This document shows, one piece after another, positions 24,901 through 33,693 of a stretch of 64,000 nt of DNA. A program made the translations under genes and the position numbers. This DNA is from Lascolabacillus massiliensis (GTDB lineage Bacteria > Bacteroidota > Bacteroidia > Bacteroidales > Dysgonomonadaceae). The stretch spans positions 746,501 through 810,500 of the forward strand of contig NZ_CTEJ01000002.1 of assembly GCF_001282625.1 (NCBI RefSeq), given 5' to 3'. Numbering within the stretch: position 1 is the stretch's first letter; each line of letters begins with the position of its first letter. The notes beneath the pieces are model-generated. The model saw nothing but the letters and a program-made list of their open reading frames with translations, was not told the DNA's origin and made no database searches.

Positions 24901-27854
24901 TTATAGCTCTCACTGTATGGAAATGTGAATGTAAGGTTTTGGTTATTCATCAGAATCCACTCCCTTTTAAGGAGAGTTTTTTCCTGCCATAATTCATAAA
25001 GCAAATTAACCCTCTCCGAAACACCAAAGATTATCTCTGCACTCTTATTAGGAGAAAAGAGAGTGTTCTTCTCAATGAACCAACTGTTTGTCTTTATTGG
25101 CGGTCGTTTATCATTAACCGAGTAAAGTACAAAATCCTTTTCAGCCTCTATCCTATTGCCCCTGTCATCCTCAGATTCAAGCTTCAACCTGTATTTACCC
25201 GATTTCAATTTTGACAATTGCTCCTTAATCTCTTTCTGCACACCTGATTCAAACAGACCGCTAAACATAAGTCTATCTGTTGAATCATTCTCCAGCAGTG
25301 AGAACAGCTGATAATTCCCTTTGGCAACTATATCGGCACCATCAAGGTTTTTTGCAGCGATAACAATATTATCATCACCATCCTTATCAAACCAGTCAGG
25401 CATCTCTGTCTGTAGTATCATTGAGATATCACCTACAGTTACTGTATAACTGCCTGTTTGTGTTTCACCATTTATATCTGTGATGGAAGCCTCCACAACA
25501 AATGAGTATATTGCTCTTGGAGATATTCCGCCGTCAGGTTTTTCAGGGATAAATGAGATCACGAACAGACCATCATTATCAGTGACACTAACGCCCTCCG
25601 CAAAATGCTCGGGAGAGCTTCGCCACGACCACCACCATGACTGGTTTCTTGAAACTCTCCAATCCACGATAGCATTCTGCAGTTTGATCCCTGAGAAATT
25701 CTCAGCCTTGCCTTTAAGAACTATCTCCTCACCAAACTTATAAGTTCCCTCTATCTTGTCAAAAGTAACCTCAAACGTTGGTCGCTTATACTCCTCCACA
25801 TGGAAACTGACACTACCCTTTTCAGATTCAATTATGAAGGAGCCGGGCAACAATCCCTGAGGCAAAACAAACTCACCTGAAACTGATCCAAACTCATTAC
25901 TTTTCAGTAGCTGTTTCGACAGCTCTCTGCTGTTTGCATCACGAAGAATAAACTCAACCTGCTTGTCGGTAAGAACCGCAGCTACTCCATCAGCCGAACG
26001 GGATAATATTGCTTTAAAGTAGACAGTTTGTCCGGGACGATAAAGCGACCTGTCAGTAAAAATATCAGTTCGTTCAACCACCTCTGAACCCATATCTATT
26101 TCTTCTGTATAATATATATGTGAAAATGGGAAACGATTCAGGAATGAGCCGTTATCATCACCTTTTATAGCATGAAAGAAGATATTATTGTCATCTGCTG
26201 TATTAGCATAAGCTGCATGACCCTCAGAATTGGTATTCAGCGACGCCACCTCAGTCAACACTGAATTTCGCCAGTTACCCGGTAAATTATAAACCTTTAC
26301 CAGGGCATTATTAACAGGTGCTCCCGTAGTTCTGTCAACAACAAAAAACTCATACTCATTTTTAGATACAGAACGTGTAAATATTGTAAGATCTGAGACA
26401 GCAAAGTAGTATATATCACCCCAGCCATTGTTCTCAATTTCAGGATCTGATGAGAATGTGAGAATATATGAACCGGGAGTAGCTATATCAATATTAAATT
26501 CAGTTTCACCCTCCATAAACTCAGGAATATCCTTGAGAGGAATATCAATATCACTGATAAAAGTTCTTTTTCCTTCCAGTCCACGACCAATACCGGAACG
26601 CGACATCTGAATATCCAAAGGTGAATCAATCCTGTAAAGTTTTGCAGTGAGAGATTTCAGATTGCGGTAGGAAGCTTTAACCTTCTTCTCTTTTTTTATA
26701 GAGAACGTGCTGTTTCCCCTCACAGTAAAAGATGGGTTGGTAAGCCGCTGCAAATGGTTTTCCAGCAGAGATATACGCTCATAATCAGGATACCAGTTTA
26801 TATATTCATTAAGCAGGTTATATAGTTTTTCCTTTTTCTGATCAGCTGCTAAATTGTCAGAACGGGAGACTCCTATTTCATATAGATTCATTGATGCTAT
26901 TTTATCAACAATCTCAACACTGAACTCGTTCCCCTCCCACTCTTCAAGCAACTTGCTGAATAGTGGTTGAATATTCGAAGCATAAGTGGTTTGCAATTGA
27001 GAAAGATATTCAATTCTATCAAGATCCGTTAACAGTACAGAGTTCTTTAATCCTCTGGCAGATAGCGATCTAATCAGTTTTTTATATGTCTCAAGAGCCC
27101 AAAGGTTGTATTCAGTAGATTTAGGGCTGAAGTCGATTTCAATAAATTGCTCAGAAGGTGTAAACAGAGACTCCGGTAAGATATTTTTCTTTTTAAGAGT
27201 TCTGGTCAGATCTTCATCTGTATCAATCTGTCTAAACAATTCAATAGCCCTTCGTGCGAGAAAATCATACATAGAAGGGAAGAAGCGACGAGAATCCTTT
27301 CCTGTTTCAATAATTTCAGAATAGAGTTCTGTGTTTACGGCAACCAGCTCATCCTCGGATGTTATCGAGGCATTCAGATGCTCTGTAATCCTATCATAAA
27401 AGTTGTTTCTTGTCCACTCCTTCATATCAGAAGGAAGAAAATCTCCCAGCTCGGTGCGCTGGTTAACTGTCCACTGATCTCTCTGATAATATTGAAGATA
27501 TAGCTCCCCCAGCATTGAGTGAATAACAGATTTCTCTACCTTGTTACTGCTCTTCTCGAGCATCTCCTTAAGGTTATTAAATATCAGGGAGTCGTTCTGA
27601 CCATCAACAGACAGATCATACTTGCCCTCATGTATGAGAGCTTTGATAACCTGAGGAGTGTTTTTCTCCTTAATAGCTTTTTGCAGTATTAGTCCCACTT
27701 GCTCTGAAGCTGATTTAGGCAGTGATTTCTTTTCGAAATCGGCAACAATAGCCCACTCTTTTTCATAGTTATCTCTGTTCATTTCCGTTCGGTTCTGGGA
27801 AAAAACTCCTGAGACAAGCAGTGTCAGAAGTAATATTAAGTAAGCTTTTCTCAT
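21966..27854 (-). CDS. Alpha-2-macroglobulin family protein without thioester
   Basis: A 1962-residue envelope protein with a type I signal peptide (MRKAYLILLLTLLVSGVFSQ) and no lipobox. After an alpha-helical N-terminal region come MG/MG2 domains (PVNNALVKVY near residue 520, FTDRSLYRPGQTVYFKAIL near 600). The central A2M domain follows (AFFYPQLKTDDKGGVQIAF near 1200, FRVLAHDK), then the helical domain that normally carries the thioester, and a C-terminal receptor-like domain. Bacterial members trap proteases or stabilise the envelope. The CxEQ thioester is absent: the equivalent place near 1415 reads QPVSDNAISWF. The whole protein has one Cys, near the C-terminus. Covalent trapping is therefore not expected. 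Confidence 0.9.
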   Translation of the reverse strand: MRKAYLILLLTLLVSGVFSQNRTEMNRDNYEKEWAIVADFEKKSLPKSASEQVGLILQKAIKEKNTPQVIKALIHEGKYDLSVDGQNDSLIFNNLKEMLEKSSNKVEKSVIHSMLGELYLQYYQRDQWTVNQRTELGDFLPSDMKEWTRNNFYDRITEHLNASITSEDELVAVNTELYSEIIETGKDSRRFFPSMYDFLARRAIELFRQIDTDEDLTRTLKKKNILPESLFTPSEQFIEIDFSPKSTEYNLWALETYKKLIRSLSARGLKNSVLLTDLDRIEYLSQLQTTYASNIQPLFSKLLEEWEGNEFSVEIVDKIASMNLYEIGVSRSDNLAADQKKEKLYNLLNEYINWYPDYERISLLENHLQRLTNPSFTVRGNSTFSIKKEKKVKASYRNLKSLTAKLYRIDSPLDIQMSRSGIGRGLEGKRTFISDIDIPLKDIPEFMEGETEFNIDIATPGSYILTFSSDPEIENNGWGDIYYFAVSDLTIFTRSVSKNEYEFFVVDRTTGAPVNNALVKVYNLPGNWRNSVLTEVASLNTNSEGHAAYANTADDNNIFFHAIKGDDNGSFLNRFPFSHIYYTEEIDMGSEVVERTDIFTDRSLYRPGQTVYFKAILSRSADGVAAVLTDKQVEFILRDANSRELSKQLLKSNEFGSVSGEFVLPQGLLPGSFIIESEKGSVSFHVEEYKRPTFEVTFDKIEGTYKFGEEIVLKGKAENFSGIKLQNAIVDWRVSRNQSWWWSWRSSPEHFAEGVSVTDNDGLFVISFIPEKPDGGISPRAIYSFVVEASITDINGETQTGSYTVTVGDISMILQTEMPDWFDKDGDDNIVIAAKNLDGADIVAKGNYQLFSLLENDSTDRLMFSGLFESGVQKEIKEQLSKLKSGKYRLKLESEDDRGNRIEAEKDFVLYSVNDKRPPIKTNSWFIEKNTLFSPNKSAEIIFGVSERVNLLYELWQEKTLLKREWILMNNQNLTFTFPYSESYKNGLTLILTYVKDSEFYSRRVELRPEKEDEKLNVRLDVFRDRIRPGSEEEWRISVTDSKGRPAVAELLASMYDYSLDNIFQTYPWNLSNYMFDRYGTMSSLGQDISFSIETAMGNFQLPTKNVKTFEFDRFNWFGFSLYNYGRIMFRSSTSNILNEGVSLRVDAAAPQPAPSEIVGYAELKTDSDIESEEMAAGAAEQSDAQPQVRRNFNETAFFYPQLKTDDKGGVQIAFTVPESNTRWRFRVLAHDKRLSNDAAEAFTVSQKELMVTPNIPRFLRHGDKTEISAKVSNLSDTTLAVSVKLIFFNPQNDIETDDIELMNGSRSISLESGASTDVSWSFVVPSDIDLLGIRIVAESALFSDGEQHAVAILPDRMMVIESMRMDINGNDKKSFTMESLINRGSDTETDYRLTLEFTSNPAWYAVQALPVLGQPVSDNAISWFASYYANILASHIGKTYPRVSAMVEAWKKQGGDAETLLSDLEKNSELKNILLEETPWVMEAKNESEQKEKLALLFDLNRSRNLTLTTIDKLTELQTTEGGWSWFKGFNPSVSITQYILYGFSQLKSLGAVVVTDDLQSMKSKAVSYIDAEALRRFENLKKYNRNWKSIKTISTADLEYLFVRGAYSEFPVDDQVEEMTGFYKSVIMKNWSAYGLYERSLIAILMEREGNSGIVKNILDSYREHAVISDELGMYWPNNRANVFMSQSAVTVHTFIMQAFIAGSAGNTEMDNMKRWLLKQKQTQIWESAHTTADAVYVLLNSGNDWFSDSGTTTISLGEKIIETDKGEAGTGYIKESWSGGDITTDMGRVTVTHIGNAPAWGALYRQYYENLDRISKSDGSLDIEKQLFVEESGASGVQLMRISGERQLKVGDKVVVRLTLRADRDFEFVHLKDLRASAFEPVDQVSGISWQNGIIYYRTSKDASTNFYFDVLPRGTYVFEYSVYVTRKGSYSNGITTVQCMYAPEFTSHTEGLRVDIAD

Positions 27855-27971
27855 AAATGGTAAGGGTTTTCTTAGAATTCTTAGAAAATGGGACTAATAA
27901 ACCTCATTGAATGTTTAAATTGACAACTGAAATTATATATCAATTTAACAATTCATTCAAACAATTTGTTT

Positions 27972-30950
27972 TCACGGCTTCATGACGACACCCATTCGTT
28001 TCTTACCATTTATCTTGATTACTATAGGTTTATCGAAGCGAACGTGACGAATATAGTCAGTTTCAAAAAATGCCGTTTGTTCATTTAAAAAATCCACATC
28101 GAAGAAACCATCATTCTCAAGAAACGGGTTCACAGTGAAGTACCCAACACCGAAAGATGTGAGGTTCTGGAAGAAATGAGTGCCCTGGCTGGGCTCGATG
28201 CGATAGTTTTCCATCCCCGACTCCACTATTATTTTTGCCTGGGAGATATGAGGCCATTTAACAGGTATTCCAAGCCATGGATCAGAAGAACCCCATCTGC
28301 CAGGACCAACCAGTACATAGTTTTTTTCTGATGCCAGGAACTCCGCGTTGAGTCGTTCAATCTCACGTGCAATCATCGGATTTTTTGCAGCATTGAATGT
28401 ATCCGTCTTCACATATATAATATCATATACATCTTCCACCAATCCATTTCCAAGTGCATTCCTGGAGATAAGAATAGTATCACTGCTGTCTATCTTTTCA
28501 AGATTCTCATGCATCACCTCTCTGCTGTCGACAATAGGACGAATCTGCAGAACATAGAATGATGCATGTTTCTGATCAGCAATATCAACTGCAAATTCAA
28601 TTTCGACAGGTCTCCCCATCTCTTTTTGTCCTGCTTTCAGAAGTTTATCCAGAATCTCTGCAAGTGGAAACATATCATGCTGAAGAATATTGGCAAATGA
28701 AACGATTTTCCTTCCACCCTCATAATACCCTTCACGAATAATCTGATCCTGCGGATCATATGTTGATGCAACATAACGCAAAGGACCGCTTTTCTCTGCC
28801 ACTTTCAGACGAACCTTAAGCAGATTAAAACTATCATCCACACTAAAATCCTTTGTAACAGAATTCAGATCGAGAGCATAAAAGCTGGTTTGCGTATCTC
28901 TCAGAGCCAGTTCAATAGTACTCAGCTGAAGAATGTTGGATGTGTGAAGCGGAGAAAAACGGAGACCAATATTACCATCTACAATATATTTTCCTAATCC
29001 GAAAGCCATATTAATAATGCCATCCTCAGTTTTTTCATTGCCGATAGGATAATAGTTTATCGACCTGCCCACTCCTGATATTGCGGGATAATACAGATTA
29101 TCATAACGTGACCCCACAACCTCCTGTAGTACAATTGCCATTTTTTCCTGATCTATAAGATTATGAGTAGCCGCCATATAAGCCTTACTGTCTCTGTAAA
29201 ATACAGATGCATATACAGCTTTGATAGCATCACTGAGAAGTCGCACCATCATATACTTATCACTCACGTAAGGTATCATGTAAGTTGAATAGATACCTGC
29301 GAACGGCTGGTACTGTGAATCCTCGAGCAGACTAGAAGATCTGATGGCAATAGGAGACTCAATAGCTTCAAAGAACACAAGGAAGTCGCTCACCAACCTT
29401 TTTGGAAGTTTGGCAGCAAGAAAATGATTGAGCATATCCTCATCTGACCGGTCGGCCAGAGCAATTGGATAGAGATCATTAGCCTCCATAAACTCATCAA
29501 AAATATCAGTACACAAAACAACCGTTTTAGGTGTCGTAACCGGAAAGTTCTGATGATTATTCAGCTCTAGGTGAGTTTTAACCATATAACCGATAAATGC
29601 CAGACCTCTACCCTTTCCACCCAAAGAGCCATCACCAATACGGGCAAAATTTGAGTACTGATCGAATCTGTCCTTCTCAAATACAGCAACAACACCGGTA
29701 TTCTTCATCCTGCGGTACTGTACAATAGTGGCATATATCAGTTCACGAGCATCATGCATGCTGGCATACTCAGAGACATCAATCTTCTTGAGCATTTCAG
29801 CCACGGGAAACATTGCACGTGAATAGAAAAATCTGGAAAAGTGATTATGAGAAAGGTGGTAATAGAGAGCATCATCAGGAATATTGCGAATATTCATCTG
29901 CAGCTCCTTAAGGTTTCTGATTCTGAATATCTCCTTGTTTGTATTTGGATCAGTAATTATAAAATCACCAAACCCAAGATTCTCCTTGATAGCTTTTCTA
30001 AGATCCTGTGGAAAGGTTTTGGAGTTTTTGTCAATAAACAGATCTTCCGCCTCATTAACATGCTCTCTGTTCTGAGACTCCGAAGATGTGAAAATAAGAG
30101 GGATATCAACATCATAAGTTCTAATCCACTCTCCCAATTTTTTTCCTGCCAGCTTATCTTTTACCCCATTACGACTGAAGCTCATGTCACTAATGACGCC
30201 AAGCATGTTGTCACCATACTTTTTGTAATAAGAAACAGCCTCTTCGTAATTACGTGCAAGCAGTATTTTGGGACGTCCACGCATCCTAAGCATCTGCAAA
30301 TGTTCGTTCAGTGCCTCTTTTGAAAACTCCTTAGACTCTGAAAGAACAAATTTATACAGCAGTGGAAGAACAGAAGAATAAAAACGAACAGAGTCCTCCA
30401 CAAGCATAATTGTCTGAACCCCTACAGTTTTCACATCATGTTCTACATTCATGTGGTCCTCGATTAACTTGATAATCGCCAGAAGCAGGTCGGTATCACC
30501 CAGCCAGCTGAATACATAATCGATACCACTAAGGTCCTCTCTGCTTAGGGACTGTGTTACCGCCTTAGAGAATGGAGTAAGTAATACCACCGGGATACTC
30601 GGATAATCTTTCTTAAGCTGCTTGGCAAGCACAAACGTCTCACCTGTATCCATATTTGGCATACAGATAATCAGCTCATAATGATTCTGCTTTAATTCAG
30701 CAAGAGCCTCCTTATTATTGCTTACCTGTGTGAACCGTGGCGGATACCTTAGATTAAGTGAGGTGTATTCATTAAAGATCTGTTCATCAACACGACCATC
30801 ATCTTCAAGAATAAACATATCATATCTTGATGCAACCATAAGAATATTATATATACGCTTATTCATTAGTTTCACGAATGGTGTGTCTCTGAATCTCAGC
30901 TGACTTATATCATGAGCTTTAATAACCGAACTGGATGTTTTGAACTTCAT
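27972..30950 (-). CDS. Receiver-domain / PEP-synthase-type ATP-binding fusion protein
   Basis: A 992-residue soluble protein. Residues about 35-165 look like a degenerate response-regulator receiver domain (YELIICMPNMDTG has no Asp at the phosphorylation position). Residues about 180-325 form a second receiver with Glu185-Asp186, candidate phosphoacceptor Asp255 (GVISDMSFSRNG), Ser/Thr near 288 and Lys308. Residues about 438-806 are a PPDK_N/PEP-synthase ATP-grasp: GDGSLGGKGRGL, IAIRSSSLLEDSQYQPFAGI, and VEIEFAVD before FYVLQIRPI. The phosphohistidine domain (GGxTxH) and the PEP/pyruvate TIM barrel are missing. The last 170 residues contain ISRNALGNGLVED and VGPGRWGSSDPWLG and are not recognised. 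It is not a complete PEP synthase; substrate and role are unknown. Confidence 0.85.
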   Translation of the reverse strand: MKFKTSSSVIKAHDISQLRFRDTPFVKLMNKRIYNILMVASRYDMFILEDDGRVDEQIFNEYTSLNLRYPPRFTQVSNNKEALAELKQNHYELIICMPNMDTGETFVLAKQLKKDYPSIPVVLLTPFSKAVTQSLSREDLSGIDYVFSWLGDTDLLLAIIKLIEDHMNVEHDVKTVGVQTIMLVEDSVRFYSSVLPLLYKFVLSESKEFSKEALNEHLQMLRMRGRPKILLARNYEEAVSYYKKYGDNMLGVISDMSFSRNGVKDKLAGKKLGEWIRTYDVDIPLIFTSSESQNREHVNEAEDLFIDKNSKTFPQDLRKAIKENLGFGDFIITDPNTNKEIFRIRNLKELQMNIRNIPDDALYYHLSHNHFSRFFYSRAMFPVAEMLKKIDVSEYASMHDARELIYATIVQYRRMKNTGVVAVFEKDRFDQYSNFARIGDGSLGGKGRGLAFIGYMVKTHLELNNHQNFPVTTPKTVVLCTDIFDEFMEANDLYPIALADRSDEDMLNHFLAAKLPKRLVSDFLVFFEAIESPIAIRSSSLLEDSQYQPFAGIYSTYMIPYVSDKYMMVRLLSDAIKAVYASVFYRDSKAYMAATHNLIDQEKMAIVLQEVVGSRYDNLYYPAISGVGRSINYYPIGNEKTEDGIINMAFGLGKYIVDGNIGLRFSPLHTSNILQLSTIELALRDTQTSFYALDLNSVTKDFSVDDSFNLLKVRLKVAEKSGPLRYVASTYDPQDQIIREGYYEGGRKIVSFANILQHDMFPLAEILDKLLKAGQKEMGRPVEIEFAVDIADQKHASFYVLQIRPIVDSREVMHENLEKIDSSDTILISRNALGNGLVEDVYDIIYVKTDTFNAAKNPMIAREIERLNAEFLASEKNYVLVGPGRWGSSDPWLGIPVKWPHISQAKIIVESGMENYRIEPSQGTHFFQNLTSFGVGYFTVNPFLENDGFFDVDFLNEQTAFFETDYIRHVRFDKPIVIKINGKKRMGVVMKP

Positions 30951-31280
30951 ATTTTAATAGTTTCTTGAGAACTTGCCTGCAACAACATACCGGAGTACTT
31001 TATAACGGTGATACTTAACAGAAATCAAATATAAATTAAAAAAATGAACCGTTTATTGTTTTATCTCATTCTTTGCCTAAACTCACCAATAGAAATAGTA
31101 ACTCAACACTCTTCAGAACAATGCGCAGAACTTCATTGCTCGAAAACAGCACTAATGGAGTTGATGAGTCAATCGAAATAAATGAGAATAAAAGTAATAA
31201 AACATTAAATTAATTCTTATATTTACAAGTTGTATCCAATATAAAGCAGATCTGCAATAATATCAATTAATATTTAAGAT
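30951..31280. other. Divergent region between the ATP-grasp fusion and the esterase
   Basis: 330 nt, AT-rich. On the minus strand a TATATTTG -7-like element lies at 31033-31026, 75 nt before the fusion gene start. A 45-codon plus-strand frame at 31044-31181 starts with a hydrophobic stretch but has no promoter, conserved motif or neighbour support. I found no strong hairpin. Confidence 0.4.
31026..31033 (-). promoter_or_regulatory. Possible promoter of the receiver/ATP-grasp gene (-7 element)
   Basis: TATATTTG on the minus strand fully matches TAnnTTTG. No -33 match at the usual spacing. Confidence 0.3.
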
Positions 31281-32489
31281 ATGAGAAACATTACGACCTT
31301 TTTAATTGCTCTATTAATCTGTGCATCTTGTTATGCACAACAAGCTCTATGGGGTGGAGAAACAATAATATCACCCGAGATACATGATGATAACAGTGTT
31401 ACTTTCAGACTAAATGCTCCAAATGCAGAAAGAGTAGAGATTACAGGAGATTTCCTCCCTCCTCTGAAAATAGAGACCCCCAGAGGCATAAGTGAAGCTC
31501 CCGGGAGAGCAGAACTTGTTATAAATGAAAAAGGTATATGGGAATATAAAACAGAAGGACCACTCCCTTCTGAACTTTACAGTTACGCATTTTATGTGGA
31601 CGGATTTCGTACTCTTGACCCTGCAAATGTTTTCATGATACGTGATGTGGCAACTGTTACCAGTCAGTTTATCATTGGTGATGGTCATGCAGATTACTAT
31701 ATAGTTAAAGATGTGCCACACGGATCAGTTACAAGAAGATGGTATGACAGTCCAACTCTTAAAGAACAACGACGTATTACAATTTACACTCCTCCCGGTT
31801 ATGAAAGCAGTAACGAGACCTATCCTGTATTCTATCTCCTTCATGGTTCAGGAGGTGATGAAGAGGCATGGATTGCTTTAGGTCGCTCCGCACAAATTAT
31901 GGATAACCTGATTGCTCAGGGTAAGGCTAAACCTATGATTGTGGTAATGCCCAACGGACATACCCAGAATGCTTCTGCACCAGGCGAATCAAGTCGCGAG
32001 TACCACCCCGCGATGGGAGGGGGACCTCGTGAAGCTGTGGCTACAATGGAAGATAGTTTTGGAGATATAATCAACTTTGTTGAGAGCAATTACAGAGTTA
32101 AAAAGGATAAAGCCAACCGCGCTATAGCAGGGTTGTCTATGGGAGGAAGACACTCAGCAGCAATCTCTGCCCAGTATGAGAACACCTTCGATTATATTGG
32201 AGTATTTTCAGCTCCTCCAATTTCGGCAGTGAGGATTGCAGATGAAGCAGAGAGAGCAAAAGCCGTGGATGAGTTTGTAAAGAAGCTTGAAGTACAGCAG
32301 AAAAATGGTTTCAAGCTCTACTGGATAGCATGTGGAAACAGCGACTTTGTATATCAGGAGCTCCCATTCTGTTTTAAAAAAATGGATGAGATAGGATTTA
32401 AATATACTTACAGAGAAAGTGATGGAGGCCATATATGGAGAAACTGGCGTATCTACCTCACTGAGTTTGCTCCGATGCTGTTTAAATAG
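31281..32489 (+). CDS. Secreted esterase with N-terminal CBM48-like domain
   Basis: A 402-residue protein with a signal peptide (MRNITTFLIALLICASCYA). Residues about 22-130 are an Ig-like CBM48/E-set domain (VTFRLNAPNAERVEITGDF). Residues about 145-402 are an alpha/beta hydrolase of the esterase D / carbohydrate esterase 1 type: YLLHGSGGDEEAW (oxyanion region), IVVMPNGHTQNA, nucleophile Ser286 in AIAGLSMGGRHS, a likely acid in CGNSDFVY, and His384 in SDGGHIWRNWR. Relatives include feruloyl and acetyl-xylan esterases. The real substrate is unknown and no xylanase is nearby. A good terminator follows, so it is a single-gene unit. Confidence 0.9.
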   Translation: MRNITTFLIALLICASCYAQQALWGGETIISPEIHDDNSVTFRLNAPNAERVEITGDFLPPLKIETPRGISEAPGRAELVINEKGIWEYKTEGPLPSELYSYAFYVDGFRTLDPANVFMIRDVATVTSQFIIGDGHADYYIVKDVPHGSVTRRWYDSPTLKEQRRITIYTPPGYESSNETYPVFYLLHGSGGDEEAWIALGRSAQIMDNLIAQGKAKPMIVVMPNGHTQNASAPGESSREYHPAMGGGPREAVATMEDSFGDIINFVESNYRVKKDKANRAIAGLSMGGRHSAAISAQYENTFDYIGVFSAPPISAVRIADEAERAKAVDEFVKKLEVQQKNGFKLYWIACGNSDFVYQELPFCFKKMDEIGFKYTYRESDGGHIWRNWRIYLTEFAPMLFK

Positions 32490-32518
32490 ATCAATTTCTA
32501 ATTTACATATCTGTTTTT

Positions 32519-32554
32519 AAATGCCGTATGACAATTATTTCATACGGCATTTTT
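32519..32554 (+). terminator. Terminator of the esterase gene
   Basis: Perfect 11-bp stem (32521-32531 with 32540-32550, 8-nt loop), read as atgccgtatga and its complement, followed by TTTT. It starts 30 nt after the esterase stop. Confidence 0.8.
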
Positions 32555-32633
32555 GTGGTAAACAGATATAATTAACCGATATAAAATAAGCATATTAACC
32601 ATAAGCACTGTTCCTAATTTCCAAAAAAGTGAC

Positions 32634-32641
32634 TAACTTTG
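32634..32641 (+). promoter_or_regulatory. Possible promoter of the transglycosylase/uvrA pair (-7 element)
   Basis: TAACTTTG matches TAnnTTTG, 68 nt before the transglycosylase start. The -33 position reads TTCC, a poor match. Confidence 0.35.
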
Positions 32642-32709
32642 TTAGTTGATATAAAATTCCGGCATCCTTTTTTTATGATTGATATGGATTCCTCAAAGAA
32701 AGAAATAAA

Positions 32710-33684
32710 ATGAAAAAATCACTGCTTTTCTCCTTAGTTATTCTACTGGCCGCACTTGTGACCAGTGTAGTTTTATTGACATCTGGAAACGATCCGGTAA
32801 AAACTGAGATTGAAAAGCCTCAGGTGCTTTCGATGACAGCCTCAGTTTCTATTCCTGAAAGAATGACATTTGCGGGTGAGGAGATTGTTTTCGACCGTTA
32901 TGATAAACGAGAGAGAATGGACCGGGAGCTGAACAGTTTCACCTATTTCCACTCAACGACAATGCTGTTGATAAAGAGGGCAAACCGCGTTTTTCCTATT
33001 ATTGAACCGATACTTAAGAGAGAAGGTATTCCTGATGATATGAAATATCTTGCAGTGATTGAAAGCAATCTTGATCACAGAGCAGTATCACCTGCCAGTG
33101 CGGTTGGTTTATGGCAGTTTATACAGACGGCTGGTCGTGAAAACGGACTTGAAATAAGATCTGAAGTAGATGAGAGGTATCATATAGAAAAATCAACTGT
33201 TGCTGCATGCAAGTATCTCAAAAATGCATATAGGAGATATGGGTCATGGAGTGCTGCTTCAATGTCTTATAACGGAGGACAGGGAAGAATTACAAATGAA
33301 CTGAGAAATCAGAAAGCAGAAGATGCACTTGATTTGTGGCTGGTGGAGGAAACCACCCGTTATTACTACCGTATGCTTGCAATAAAACAGATCTTTGAGA
33401 ATCCGCAGCAATATGGTTTTGTAATAAAACCGGAACATCTTTACAAGCCCATGGAGTTTAAAAAGGTAGATGTTACAAATACAATACCCGACCTTGTATC
33501 ATTTGCCCGTGAACATGGTATTACTTATGCACAATTAAAGGATTTCAACTCTTGGCTAAGATCTGACAAGCTTAATAATGCTTCCGGGAAGAAGTACACT
33601 ATACTTATTCCTACAGAGGAAGATCTGTACTATAAAAAAGGGGGTAAACCCAAAGTACATAATCCCGCCTGGGTTGTCGACTGA
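32710..33684 (+). CDS. Lytic transglycosylase (SLT domain, MltD-like)
   Basis: A 324-residue exported protein with an N-terminal membrane anchor or signal ([21 protein letters not shown]) and no lipobox Cys. Residues about 95-225 form a soluble-lytic-transglycosylase domain: [20 protein letters not shown] with catalytic Glu118, [13 protein letters not shown], and [13 protein letters not shown]-terminal stretch ([19 protein letters not shown], then [11 protein letters not shown]) resembles a degenerate LysM wall-binding unit. It cleaves peptidoglycan glycan strands to anhydro-muropeptides. uvrA begins 9 nt downstream, so the two are probably co-transcribed without a known functional link. Confidence 0.92.
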   Translation: MKKSLLFSLVILLAALVTSVVLLTSGNDPVKTEIEKPQVLSMTASVSIPERMTFAGEEIVFDRYDKRERMDRELNSFTYFHSTTMLLIKRANRVFPIIEPILKREGIPDDMKYLAVIESNLDHRAVSPASAVGLWQFIQTAGRENGLEIRSEVDERYHIEKSTVAACKYLKNAYRRYGSWSAASMSYNGGQGRITNELRNQKAEDALDLWLVEETTRYYYRMLAIKQIFENPQQYGFVIKPEHLYKPMEFKKVDVTNTIPDLVSFAREHGITYAQLKDFNSWLRSDKLNNASGKKYTILIPTEEDLYYKKGGKPKVHNPAWVVD

Positions 33685-33693
33685 ATATAGAAT

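Noticed and set aside
29841-30323. 160-codon plus-strand frame opposite the receiver/ATP-grasp gene
   Set aside because: Antisense shadow; no signal, domain or promoter.
27972-30950. Annotation of the 992-residue protein as phosphoenolpyruvate synthase
   Set aside because: Only the ATP-binding domain is shared. The phosphohistidine motif and PEP-binding barrel are absent, so the enzyme name would mislead.
31044-31181. 45-codon plus-strand frame with a hydrophobic start between the ATP-grasp fusion and the esterase
   Set aside because: No promoter match, no family pattern, and the divergent gap is AT-rich. It may be chance; I did not call it a gene.
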